From Rhizobium sp. EC-SD404 (lineage in GTDB: Bacteria > Pseudomonadota > Alphaproteobacteria > Rhizobiales > Rhizobiaceae): 64,000 nucleotides of DNA. This document shows positions 46,996 through 54,987 of this stretch, one piece after another (positions within the stretch are counted from its first letter, which is position 1; each line of letters opens with the position of its first letter). The position numbers and the translations under genes were made by a program. The DNA is taken from the NCBI RefSeq assembly GCF_902498825.1, contig NZ_LR701459.1, positions 812,001 through 876,000 on the forward strand, given 5' to 3'. The notes beneath the pieces were generated by a model, which was given only the letters and a program-made list of their open reading frames with translations, was not told where the DNA came from and searched no databases.

Positions 46996-47047
46996 AGAGC
47001 GTTTCGAGGTGAAGTGGATACCGGTTCACCGTTCGGAAACGGGACAG
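46996..47047. repeat. Intergenic palindromic repeat, copy 1
   Basis: CGTTTC and GAAACG form the outer stem and GGTGAA/TTCACC the inner stem, around GTGGATACCGG. A near-identical copy is at 57012-57063. It lies between convergent genes (GNAT and udgX), so it may also act as a two-way terminator. This kind of short imperfect palindrome is common in Hyphomicrobiales genomes. Confidence 0.75.
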
Positions 47048-47077
47048 GTTAGGGTGCGGCCCTTTCGTTTTGGCGCC

Positions 47078-48538
47078 TCAGGCCGCGTTCATCAGGTCCC
47101 GCACGGCGGCAAGATCCTCTGCGAACAGGCGACGCTCACGGGCTGCGGTTTCCTTGTCCGGGATGCGCAGCAGGAACGACGGGTGCACCGTGACGAACAC
47201 GCGCAAACCGCTCTCGGTCGTCACGATCTGCCGCCGGTTCTTCGTCACCGGCATCGTCTTGCCTGACAGAGCGGTCAGTGCCGTTGCGCCGAGCGCCACG
47301 GTGAGCTTCGGCTGGATCAGCGTCAGTTCCTGGTCGAGCCACCAGCGGCAGGCCTGCACTTCGCCTGCATTGGGCTTGGAATGGATGCGCCGCTTGCCGC
47401 GCGGCTCGAACTTGAAGTGCTTCACCGCGTTGGTGACGTAGACGCGCTGGCGATCTATGCCGACCTCTTCCAGCGTCGCATTGAACATCTGCCCGGCCGG
47501 CCCGACGAAGGGTTTCCCAGCCAGATCCTCCTGGTCGCCCGGCTGTTCGCCGACAAAGACGACATCCGCATCGCGCGGACCTTCGCCAAACACGGTCTGC
47601 GTCGCTTCCTTGTAGAGCGGGCAGCGCCTGCAGCCCTCGGCCTGTTTCTCCAGCGCATCGAGCGTTTCGGCAATCTCTTCGTCGGCCATGCCGATCACCT
47701 TCTTCGGCTCCCAGTACTGTTCCTGGATGCGGGCGTGGTGGGGCGCGGAAAGGGAGGGCGCGCGCGCGATCATCTCTTCCGCTGCCTTGCCGGCGCCGGC
47801 GATCATGCCGGGAATGAGCGGCGCCTCGGGCAGGTTCCGCCAGTATTTCTTCGGCATCTCGGCCTGCATGGCCTTCACCTTCAACCGGGCGGGATTGAAG
47901 ATCGACGTGAAATAGGTGCGCCAGAGATCCTCGGCCGCATCGTCCGCCGGTGCATCCTCCTTGCTGGCGCCGGGCATCACCGTGATGTCCGTGCCGTCCC
48001 AGGAGATCGAGCGCCAAGGCGTCAGGATCGTCCATTTCATGCCGGTGAACCGCGCGCGAAAGAAGCCCGCTTCACGCTCAGTGATATAATGCTCGGGTTC
48101 GAACCAGGCCACGAACCATTCCTCGCCGGCCACATCGATCTTCCGGAAGCGCACGAAGGCATGCATCTTGTGGGCATCGCGCCGGATCGATTTCTCCATC
48201 CGTTCAAGCCGCTGGATATCGGGATCGGACGCGATGCGGAGCAGGTTTTTCTCCTGCGAGACCCTCAGGAGAAGCCGGTACATGAAGGAAAATCGATCCG
48301 GATCGCGGTGATGGATCACCTGTTCCAGACGCTTGACCACCTCGCGTGGCACGGTGAATTCCGCACCGGTCGGCGGCTCCGGCAGAAGCGGCGAGGCATC
48401 TTCGAAAAGGTCTTCCGTCGTCTGGCCGACCACGCTGAACCGGATGTCGCCAGGCTCGACGCCGGCCAGCGCCAGTTGCCGCGCCGCGTGGCGCCACCCA
48501 TCGAAATCCGTCTGATCGGCGAGCGTGACGGCAAACAT
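47078..48538 (-). CDS. udgX: UdgX-type uracil-DNA binding protein fused to a DUF4130-like domain
   Basis: Protein of 486 residues in two parts. Residues about 1-245 form the DUF4130-type domain (FSFMYRLLLRVSQEKNLLRI near 83, MHAFVRFRKID near 125). Residues about 290-486 are a uracil-DNA glycosylase-fold domain of the UdgX group: CRRCPLY (Cys303, Cys306), GEQPGDQEDLAGKPFVGPAG from 330, the R-loop KRRIHSKP with His386, and VHPS near 452. In UdgX the R-loop His becomes covalently linked to the abasic site after uracil removal, shielding the DNA. It starts 2 nt after the radical SAM gene, so the pair is one operon. Confidence 0.92.
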   Translation of the reverse strand: MFAVTLADQTDFDGWRHAARQLALAGVEPGDIRFSVVGQTTEDLFEDASPLLPEPPTGAEFTVPREVVKRLEQVIHHRDPDRFSFMYRLLLRVSQEKNLLRIASDPDIQRLERMEKSIRRDAHKMHAFVRFRKIDVAGEEWFVAWFEPEHYITEREAGFFRARFTGMKWTILTPWRSISWDGTDITVMPGASKEDAPADDAAEDLWRTYFTSIFNPARLKVKAMQAEMPKKYWRNLPEAPLIPGMIAGAGKAAEEMIARAPSLSAPHHARIQEQYWEPKKVIGMADEEIAETLDALEKQAEGCRRCPLYKEATQTVFGEGPRDADVVFVGEQPGDQEDLAGKPFVGPAGQMFNATLEEVGIDRQRVYVTNAVKHFKFEPRGKRRIHSKPNAGEVQACRWWLDQELTLIQPKLTVALGATALTALSGKTMPVTKNRRQIVTTESGLRVFVTVHPSFLLRIPDKETAARERRLFAEDLAAVRDLMNAA

Positions 48539-48540
48539 CG

Positions 48541-49776
48541 CTAGAACAACGACAGCTGCGCCGGTTGCGGCGTCATTCGGGCCTTGAGCGAGGGACTATC
48601 CGTCAGCCCGCCCGGTTGCCAATCGAGGGCGGTGATGAACGGCCGTACCTTGTTCATCGATTGGCAGAGCCGGCCGACGTCCTCCAGCCGCAATGTTCGA
48701 TAGCGTCGCACCTGCAGGATCTTTGCCACCGCCTTTGTACCGAGGCCCGGAACGCGCAGAAGCGATTCCCGATCGCCCCGGTTAACGTCGACCGGAAACC
48801 GCTGGCGATTGGAAAGCGCCCAGGCGAGCTTGGGGTCGACCGCGAGATCGAGCATCCCGTCGCTCTGGCCCGCCAGAATCTCGTTTTGCTCGAAGCCATA
48901 GAAGCGCATCAGCCAGTCGGCCTGGTAGAGCCGATGTTCGCGCATCAGCGGCGGCTGGATGAGCGGCAGCGAGGATTTGGAATCCGGTATCGGGCTGAAG
49001 GCGGAGTAGTAGACGCGCTTCAGATGATAGCTGGAATAGAGCCGGGCGCTCGTCTTGAGAATCGTGTCGTCATTGGCGGGGTCGGCGCCAATGATCATCT
49101 GCGTCGACTGCCCACCCGGCGCGAAACGCTCCTTCTTCTTGGTGCGCAGCGTCGGCTCGGACTTCTCCTCGATCTTCATCCGCAGATTGCCCATTGCCTT
49201 GCGGATTTCAGCCGGACGCTTCTCCGGCGCAAGGCGCGAGACGCCGTCATCGGTCGGCAATTCGACATTGATCGAGAGCCGGTCGGCAAAGCGGCCCGCT
49301 TCCTCGAGCAGCAGCGGGTCGCAATCAGGAATGGTCTTCAAATGAATGTAGCCGGCAAAGCGGTGTGTCACCCGAAGCTGCCGTGCCACTTCGACCAATT
49401 GCATCATCGTTTCGTCCGGCGAGCGGATGATCCCGGAGGAGAGAAACAGCCCCTCGATGTAATTCCGCTTATAGAAATCGAGCGTCAGGTCGACGACTTC
49501 CTGCACCGTGAAGCGGGCGCGCCGCACATTCGATGACGACCGGTTGATGCAATAGGCGCAATCATAGACGCAGAAATTCGTCAGCAGGATTTTCAGAAGT
49601 GAGATGCATCTCCCATCCGGCGCATAGGAGTGGCAGATGCCGGACCCTGTGGTCGACCCTATGCCGCCCGAAGTGAGCGAGTTGCGCTTGGTCGAACCGG
49701 AAGAGGCGCAAGAAGCGTCGTATTTTGCGGCATCCGAAAGGATCGCCAGTTTTTCCATCGTCGAAAGCTGAGCCAT
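48541..49776 (-). CDS. Putative DNA modification/repair radical SAM protein with C-terminal beta-clamp motif
   Basis: Radical SAM enzyme of 411 residues. The cluster ligands Cys69, Cys73 and Cys76 are in NFCVYDCAYCINRSSS. Further cysteines at 23, 48 and 57 could bind another site. A helix-hairpin-helix DNA-binding motif is at 338-358 (LLRVPGLGTKAVAKILQV). The protein ends exactly in QLSLF (407-411), the canonical bacterial sliding-clamp-binding sequence. It matches the family TIGR03916, always paired with DUF4130/UdgX proteins; its reaction is unknown. A LexA-type box touches the start region. No good ribosome binding site precedes the ATG. Confidence 0.9.
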   Translation of the reverse strand: MAQLSTMEKLAILSDAAKYDASCASSGSTKRNSLTSGGIGSTTGSGICHSYAPDGRCISLLKILLTNFCVYDCAYCINRSSSNVRRARFTVQEVVDLTLDFYKRNYIEGLFLSSGIIRSPDETMMQLVEVARQLRVTHRFAGYIHLKTIPDCDPLLLEEAGRFADRLSINVELPTDDGVSRLAPEKRPAEIRKAMGNLRMKIEEKSEPTLRTKKKERFAPGGQSTQMIIGADPANDDTILKTSARLYSSYHLKRVYYSAFSPIPDSKSSLPLIQPPLMREHRLYQADWLMRFYGFEQNEILAGQSDGMLDLAVDPKLAWALSNRQRFPVDVNRGDRESLLRVPGLGTKAVAKILQVRRYRTLRLEDVGRLCQSMNKVRPFITALDWQPGGLTDSPSLKARMTPQPAQLSLF

Positions 49777-49778
49777 GC

Positions 49779-49793
49779 GTTCATGCTATGTTC
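49779..49793. promoter_or_regulatory. Alphaproteobacterial LexA (SOS) box
   Basis: GTTC-ATGCTAT-GTTC is a perfect GTTC-N7-GTTC, the established LexA site of alphaproteobacteria. It lies 3 nt before the radical SAM start codon, in the short 5' region of the radical SAM-udgX operon. In 64 kb about two chance matches are expected counting both strands, so a match at this spot beside DNA repair genes is unlikely by chance. Confidence 0.7.
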
Positions 49794-49861
49794 GCAAGCA
49801 CGCCGCGTCTATGTCTTTTATTGTACAGATGGAGGGGCATTTGGGAGTGATGCCGATCACC

Positions 49862-49939
49862 CCTCGGCCTGAGGCTATCGAAAGACGAGGGCGTGGCACA
49901 ATCTTGGAAACCTCGTCCTTCGACAGGCTCAGGATGAGG
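49862..49939. repeat. Inverted pair of a dispersed palindromic repeat
   Basis: Two 29-nt arms (49862-49890 and 49911-49939) match in inverted orientation at 24 of 29 bases, with a 20-nt spacer. The right arm contains CCTTCGACAGGCTCAGGATG, close to a repeat widely seen between alphaproteobacterial genes. It fills the gap between the WD40 gene end and the radical SAM promoter and could form a large hairpin ending the WD40 transcript. Confidence 0.75.
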
Positions 49940-49986
49940 CAGAGTTGGCGCTGTATGCGAAAGGAATGTCGAACTTGGTGTCGCGG

Positions 49987-50961
49987 TTAGGCGGAAATAT
50001 CCACGACACCGCAATCGCCCGCCTCGGAACCGAAGAGGAGCTGGTGGCCGTCGCGGCTCCAGTCGAGCGTGGAGAGAGCGCCCTTGCCGGGGCGGCGAAG
50101 AAGCACTTCCTTGCCGTCTTCCATGCGCGCGGCGAGAATCATGCCGTCATTGAAGCCGATTGCGACGATGTCCTGGCTCGGATGGCAGGCGACGACCGTA
50201 ACGAGCGCATCGCCCCGCGTGCCGAGTTCCAGCGGCGGCTTGCCCATCGGGCCGTCCTTGCCGACGAAGGGCCAGACGATCGCCGCCGGCGCACCGGATG
50301 AAGCGAGCCATTTTCCCTTGGCGCTCCACGACAGAGACTTCACCTTGGCCGGATAGCCGGACATCCGCATGTCGTGCAGGTCGGACATGCGCCACCCATG
50401 CAGCGCCTGTTCCTGCATCGTCGTGACGAGGTACTTGCCGTCGGGTGAGTAGGTGATGCCCGTATGGCTGCCCTTCCACTCGAGTTCGGCAGGCTTCGAA
50501 TCCATGCCGGCCCAGATGAGCGTGACGCCGTTGTAGCGCGCCAGCGCCACTCGCAGTCCCTTGGGCGCAAAGGCAATGCCTTCGACGGTCCGCTCGCAGG
50601 CGATCTCCTTGAGCGTGCCGTCGGCCAGCCGGACATAGGCGGTGCGTCCGGACGAAAAGCCGACGACGCCCTGCGGACCGGGCGCGATCTGCCCGATCCA
50701 TTTGCGGCCGATCTCGGCAAGCGTCTCGACGTCGCCCGAGGCGGAGATGCGCTGCACCTTCCCGTCTTCACCCCCCGTCAGAAGCGACTTGCCGTCGCCG
50801 GACAGGGTGGCCACCAGAAGCCCGTCATGGGCTTCCACCGACTTGTGGCCATGATCGAGCCGATGGACGGTGCCGTCCGCCATGGCGAAGACAGGAATTC
50901 CGGCGACGAAGCGCGCGGCGACGCAATACCCGTCGAGGTCGAGAGGAGCGACTGTCGGCAT
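49987..50961 (-). CDS. WD40-repeat beta-propeller protein
   Basis: Protein of 324 residues made of six to seven WD40-like blades, for example KSVEAHDGLLVATLSGDGKS near residue 38, HTGITYSPDGKYLVTT near 173 and KSLSWSAKGKWLASSG near 215. No signal peptide, so cytoplasmic. It starts 4 nt after the COG0523 GTPase gene. WD40 genes next to COG0523 GTPases occur in alphaproteobacterial zinc-responsive loci, so it may be a scaffold for metal transfer. The start at 50961 avoids a longer overlap with the GTPase gene. Confidence 0.85.
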   Translation of the reverse strand: MPTVAPLDLDGYCVAARFVAGIPVFAMADGTVHRLDHGHKSVEAHDGLLVATLSGDGKSLLTGGEDGKVQRISASGDVETLAEIGRKWIGQIAPGPQGVVGFSSGRTAYVRLADGTLKEIACERTVEGIAFAPKGLRVALARYNGVTLIWAGMDSKPAELEWKGSHTGITYSPDGKYLVTTMQEQALHGWRMSDLHDMRMSGYPAKVKSLSWSAKGKWLASSGAPAAIVWPFVGKDGPMGKPPLELGTRGDALVTVVACHPSQDIVAIGFNDGMILAARMEDGKEVLLRRPGKGALSTLDWSRDGHQLLFGSEAGDCGVVDISA

Positions 50962-50965
50962 GCGA

Positions 50966-52108
50966 TCAGGCAGCCTGGCAGGCGAGGAACGTGCGTTCCA
51001 GCTTTTCACGGTCCAGTTCGCGACCGATGAAGACGAGGCGGCTTTCCCGCTTTTCGCCCTCTTTCCAGGCCCGCTGGTGATCGCCTTCGATCAGCATGTG
51101 GATGCCCTGGATGACATAGCGGTCCTCGTCGCCCTCGAAGGCGATGATGCCCTTGAGGCGCAAAATGTTCGGCCCGTCCATCTGGGTGATCTTCTCGATC
51201 CATGGGAAGAACTTCTTGGGATCCATGGAGCCGGCGCGCAGCGAAACGGACTGAACCGTCGCATCGTGGATGTCCGACGCCTCGCCATGGTGGTGATCGT
51301 GACCATGATGGTCATGTCCGTGATGGTCATGCCCATGGTGATCATGATCGTGGTGGGCATGGTCGTGGTCGCAGTCCGGGCCGCAGAGGTGATCATGTTC
51401 GTGATCATGGTCCTGCTGGTCGAGGAAGTGCGGGTCGTTCTCAAGCGCGCGCTGCAGATCGAACGCGCCCCGATTGAGCACATGGGCGATGTCGATCTTG
51501 GCGCGCTCGGCGCGGTGAATGCGTGCCGACGGATTGATGGCGCGCACAGTCGCCTCGATCTTGCGCAGTTCAGTCTCGTCGACGAGGTCGGTCTTGTTGA
51601 GGATGACGACGTCGGCGAACGCGATCTGGTCTTCCGCTTCCCGCGAATCCTTCAGGCGCAGCGGCAGGTGCTTGGCGTCGACGAGTGCGACGACGGCGTC
51701 GAGCTGAGTCTTGGAGCGCACGTCCTCGTCCATGAAGAACGTCTGGGCGACCGGGGCCGGGTCGGCCAGGCCGGTCGTTTCCACAATGATCGCGTCGAAG
51801 CGACCGGGACGGCGCATCAGGCCTTCCACGACACGGATCAGGTCGCCGCGCACGGTGCAGCAGACGCAACCATTGTTCATCTCGTAAATCTCTTCGTCGC
51901 TCTCGACGATGAGGTCGTTGTCGATGCCGATCTCGCCGAACTCGTTGACGATGACGGCGTATTTTTGACCATGGTTCTCGGACAGGATGCGGTTGAGAAG
52001 CGTGGTCTTGCCTGCCCCGAGATAGCCCGTCAGCACCGTGACGGGGATCGGCTTGGCGGCAGTGGAGGTGGCAGGGTTCGAGACGGATTGCGTCGCAGCG
52101 TCGCTCAT
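50966..52108 (-). CDS. COG0523/CobW-family metal-handling GTPase with His-rich insert
   Basis: G3E GTPase, 380 residues. Walker A GYLGAGKTT at 28-36, the metal-binding CVCC at 81-84 (NNGCVCCTVRGDL), and NKTD at 171-174. A histidine/aspartate stretch at 234-274 (HDHEHDH, then repeated HHGHD units) follows, then the CobW C-terminal domain. COG0523 proteins deliver metals, most often zinc in this subgroup. I see no clear Zur site in the 80-bp gap to the divergent photolyase-like gene. It precedes the WD40 gene in one operon. Confidence 0.9.
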   Translation of the reverse strand: MSDAATQSVSNPATSTAAKPIPVTVLTGYLGAGKTTLLNRILSENHGQKYAVIVNEFGEIGIDNDLIVESDEEIYEMNNGCVCCTVRGDLIRVVEGLMRRPGRFDAIIVETTGLADPAPVAQTFFMDEDVRSKTQLDAVVALVDAKHLPLRLKDSREAEDQIAFADVVILNKTDLVDETELRKIEATVRAINPSARIHRAERAKIDIAHVLNRGAFDLQRALENDPHFLDQQDHDHEHDHLCGPDCDHDHAHHDHDHHGHDHHGHDHHGHDHHHGEASDIHDATVQSVSLRAGSMDPKKFFPWIEKITQMDGPNILRLKGIIAFEGDEDRYVIQGIHMLIEGDHQRAWKEGEKRESRLVFIGRELDREKLERTFLACQAA

Positions 52109-52188
52109 GGCGGGAACCTTTCATTCGTTGACCGGGATATAGGCCTTCGACGCGGGCTCTGCCAAGGGTACCCGGACGGAAGTGCTGC

Positions 52189-53460
52189 TTGCCCACCTTT
52201 CCTTTCCATCTCCGCCGTCTATCTCCCGATCGTCTGAACAAGGAGTACGACGACTTGCCGGAATTGGTGGCGACGAGAGAGACCGGGCTGAAGCGCCTGG
52301 CGGAGTTCGTTGACGGAGCCGGCGAACCATACGCCCGCGATCGCAATACCGATTTCGGCGATCCCGCACGCAATACCGTCTCCATGCTCTCCCCTTATAT
52401 CCGGCACCGGCTGGTCTCGGAGGAAGAGATCATTGCAGCCGTACTCGAGCGGCATTCGCCGCATGCCGCCGAAAAATTCATCCAGGAAGTCTACTGGCGC
52501 ACCTATTTCAAGGGCTGGCTGGAACAGCGCCCGCAAGTCTGGCGCGACTATGAAAAATCCCGCGACCAGGCGTTTGCCGCGCTCGAGACCAACCGGGGCC
52601 TGACGAAGGCTTATGGAGAAGCTGTCGCGGGCAGCACCGGGATCGATGCTTTCGATGCCTTCGCGCGCGAGTTGGTGGAGACGGGCTACCTCCACAACCA
52701 CGCCCGCATGTGGTTTGCATCGATCTGGATCTTCACGCTGCGGCTGCCGTGGGAACTCGGTGCCGATTTCTTCATGCGCCATCTGATGGACGGTGATCCA
52801 GCCTCGAACACGCTCTCCTGGCGCTGGGTCGCCGGCTTACACACACGCGGCAAGAATTATCTGGCCACGCGCGAAAATATCAGGCGATACACCGATGGCC
52901 GGTTCGATCCGAAGGGACTCAACGAACAGGCCCCGCCGCTCGATGGACCGGAGCCCCCAAAGCCATCGAAGCTTCCGGAGGGCGAACGCCCCGCCGCCAT
53001 ACCGAGCGTTCTTGTCATCCATGACGATGATTGCCTCGCCCCGCCGGTAGGAGATCTGCCGAGCAAGATCGTCGAAATCATCGCAATCGATGCATCGGCC
53101 GGGCGGTCGCGCGGGGAAAAGGGTGTCCATGCAGCAGCCTTCACCCGGAACGCTCTCGCCGATGCCGTCGCTCTGCATGGGGCTGGAAACACCGCTGCCG
53201 TCGAGAATGAAATCGACCCTGTTCTTGCTCGTATCGAACGGGCGGGCGTGAAACAGGTTATTGCCCTGCACGCACCTGTCGGGCCAGCCAATGATGTCCT
53301 GAATCGCTTGGAGAGCGAACTTCGGCGGCTCGAGATCAGCCTCGTCCGCGCGATCCGCACGTATGACCGGGACGCCTGGCCGCACGCCACGAAGGGGTTC
53401 TTCGCGATGAAGAAGGCCATCCCCGATCTGCTCGCGCTGATGGTCGAGCGCAGCGCTTGA
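52189..53460 (+). CDS. Photolyase/cryptochrome-like protein with C-terminal alpha/beta domain (apparent circular permutation)
   Basis: Protein of 423 residues. Residues about 30-245 are a photolyase FAD-binding domain: SPYIRHRLVSEEEII at 68, FIQEVYWRTYFKGWLEQRP at 97, TGYLHNHARMWFASIWIFTL at 165, FFMRHLMDGDPASNTLSWRW at 194. The N-terminal antenna domain is absent. After a proline-rich linker (246-270) comes an alpha/beta unit (272-420) with a strand-helix order like the missing antenna domain: SVLVIHDDDC, AFTRNALADAVALHG, VLARIERAGVKQVIAL, and KGFFAMKKAIPDLL. The start is TTG at 52189 with GGACGGAAG upstream. Repair or signalling role not decided. Confidence 0.82.
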   Translation: MPTFPFHLRRLSPDRLNKEYDDLPELVATRETGLKRLAEFVDGAGEPYARDRNTDFGDPARNTVSMLSPYIRHRLVSEEEIIAAVLERHSPHAAEKFIQEVYWRTYFKGWLEQRPQVWRDYEKSRDQAFAALETNRGLTKAYGEAVAGSTGIDAFDAFARELVETGYLHNHARMWFASIWIFTLRLPWELGADFFMRHLMDGDPASNTLSWRWVAGLHTRGKNYLATRENIRRYTDGRFDPKGLNEQAPPLDGPEPPKPSKLPEGERPAAIPSVLVIHDDDCLAPPVGDLPSKIVEIIAIDASAGRSRGEKGVHAAAFTRNALADAVALHGAGNTAAVENEIDPVLARIERAGVKQVIALHAPVGPANDVLNRLESELRRLEISLVRAIRTYDRDAWPHATKGFFAMKKAIPDLLALMVERSA

Positions 53461-53463
53461 TCC

Positions 53464-54294
53464 TCAGGTGAGGCGGGCGACGTCGAAACGGTGCACGTCT
53501 TCCAGAAGCTCGATGAACTGGGCTGCCGCGTGGTCGATGATCCGCTGGCCGGCCGCAGCATCGGCGCTCGCGGCATCGCCGACGACGCCCTGGCTGTTCA
53601 GGTCGCTCGCCTTCCAGCCAAAGGCATGCGGGCCGTAGGCACGCAGGTGTCGCATCGTGTCGACGAGCTCGCGCTGGAAGGAGGGAAAGTTTTCCGCGCG
53701 CTCCATGACGACGCTTTCCGGCTTCAAGGCCAGGATCATCGAAGTCTCGACCAATCCACCATGGATATCGAAGGACTTTTCGGCGGGCGAGATCACACCT
53801 TCCGGCAGGACAAAGCGTGTCCAACTCGTCGCCACCGCGAGCATGTTGAAGCGCACGCGGGCTTCCGTCGCGATCACTGTCATCAGCGGTGCGTTGCCGC
53901 CATGGGCATTGAGCATCACGAATTTGCGGATGCCTGCATCGTTGAGGTCGGCGGCGATGCCGAGCCAGCGCTCGATGGCCTCCTGGTATCCGAGCGTACG
54001 CGTGCCCGCCATGTCCATGTGCTCGATAGAATAACCGACCGGCTCGACGGGAAGCATGGTGACCGGAAGTTCGTCGGGCAAAAGGGCGACCACGCGCCGA
54101 GCAAGGCCGTCTGCAATGATCGTGTCGGTCTCGAACGGCAGATGCGGGCCGTGTTGCTCGTGCGCCCCGAGCGGCAGCACTGCGACCCAGTCGGCCCGGT
54201 CTGCAGGGCCCGTCGTTCGGCCCTCGACGTCGCGCATGTCGGCGCTCAGGAAGCGTTCGGGAATGGCCCCAGGAATGCCCACAGGAATGCCCAT
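53464..54294 (-). CDS. Creatininase-family amidohydrolase
   Basis: Protein of 276 residues. Metal-binding motif LPLGAHEQHGPHLPFETDT gives likely ligands Glu46, His48 and Asp57. LNAHGGNAPLM near residue 130 and the later DIHGGLVETSMIL (His/Glu) complete the family pattern. Members hydrolyse cyclic amides or related substrates (creatinine, formamidopyrimidines, mycofactocin intermediates). The start at 54294 fits the family. It is divergent from a MarR gene and 4 nt from the convergent photolyase-like gene. Substrate unknown. Confidence 0.87.
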   Translation of the reverse strand: MGIPVGIPGAIPERFLSADMRDVEGRTTGPADRADWVAVLPLGAHEQHGPHLPFETDTIIADGLARRVVALLPDELPVTMLPVEPVGYSIEHMDMAGTRTLGYQEAIERWLGIAADLNDAGIRKFVMLNAHGGNAPLMTVIATEARVRFNMLAVATSWTRFVLPEGVISPAEKSFDIHGGLVETSMILALKPESVVMERAENFPSFQRELVDTMRHLRAYGPHAFGWKASDLNSQGVVGDAASADAAAGQRIIDHAAAQFIELLEDVHRFDVARLT

Positions 54295-54378
54295 TGTCTC
54301 GCCTTCGCGCCTTGATAACATAAGCCGGCAAAAGAATGCCTGCTCGCTTGCCCTGCAATAAAGGGCCAAAGGGAGAGG

Positions 54379-54900
54379 ATGCAAGCGGCTGAGGGGAGAT
54401 CGCTGGAGATGGCGAAGAAGGACAAGCCTGAAAAGGGCAAGAAGAAGCGCGACCAGGAGGCAGTGGCCGATGGCACCCTGTCGAGCACATTGATCCAGAC
54501 GGCACGCGCCATGCGCACCTTGCTCGCCCGCGATCTCGTCGACCATGGTCTCTATGCCGGCCAGGAAATGGTGATCCTGTCGCTGGCAGAAGCCGACGGC
54601 AAATCGCCCGGCGTCATCGCCGCGGAACTCGGCGTGCGGGCACCGACCATCACCAAGACGGTCAACCGGCTGATGGCTCAAGGATTTGTGGAAAAGCGCG
54701 GAAATGGAAGCGACGGTCGCCGCACGGAAATCGCCTTGACCACGCGGGGCCACGAGACGCTGGCGTCGATCAAGCATGCCACGGCGAGCGTCGAACAGGC
54801 TCTTTTGTCAGGGTTGAGCGGCAAGGAGACCCGCCAATTGGCAAGGCTTCTGAAGAAACTGGAGGAGAACCTATCCGAGAACTCTGCTTTGGAGTCTTGA
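54379..54900 (+). CDS. MarR-family transcriptional regulator
   Basis: Protein of 173 residues with a lysine-rich N-terminus (AKKDKPEKGKKKRDQ). The winged helix is at about 75-135 (SPGVIAAELGVRAPTITKTVNRL, then the wing RGNGSDGRRTEIALTTRG). An ATG at 54409 (MAKKDK) is an alternative start. It is divergent from the creatininase gene across 84 bp and probably regulates it. I see no clean palindrome in that gap. Confidence 0.87.
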   Translation: MQAAEGRSLEMAKKDKPEKGKKKRDQEAVADGTLSSTLIQTARAMRTLLARDLVDHGLYAGQEMVILSLAEADGKSPGVIAAELGVRAPTITKTVNRLMAQGFVEKRGNGSDGRRTEIALTTRGHETLASIKHATASVEQALLSGLSGKETRQLARLLKKLEENLSENSALES

Positions 54901-54987
54901 ACGCCGAGGTGGTGCAACGCCATTGTCGACACGCTTTCAATCTGTTTATTTAAATCCTTTAAAACTGTTCGCAGGGGTGGAGACCGG

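Noticed and set aside
51280..51375. Short repeated units (catg/gtgatc-like) suggestive of a tandem repeat or CRISPR
   Set aside because: They are codons of the His/Asp-rich segment of the COG0523 GTPase, in frame and without spacers.
52109..52188. Zur box in the COG0523/photolyase-like intergenic region
   Set aside because: No AT-rich palindrome of the alphaproteobacterial Zur type is visible in these 80 bp.
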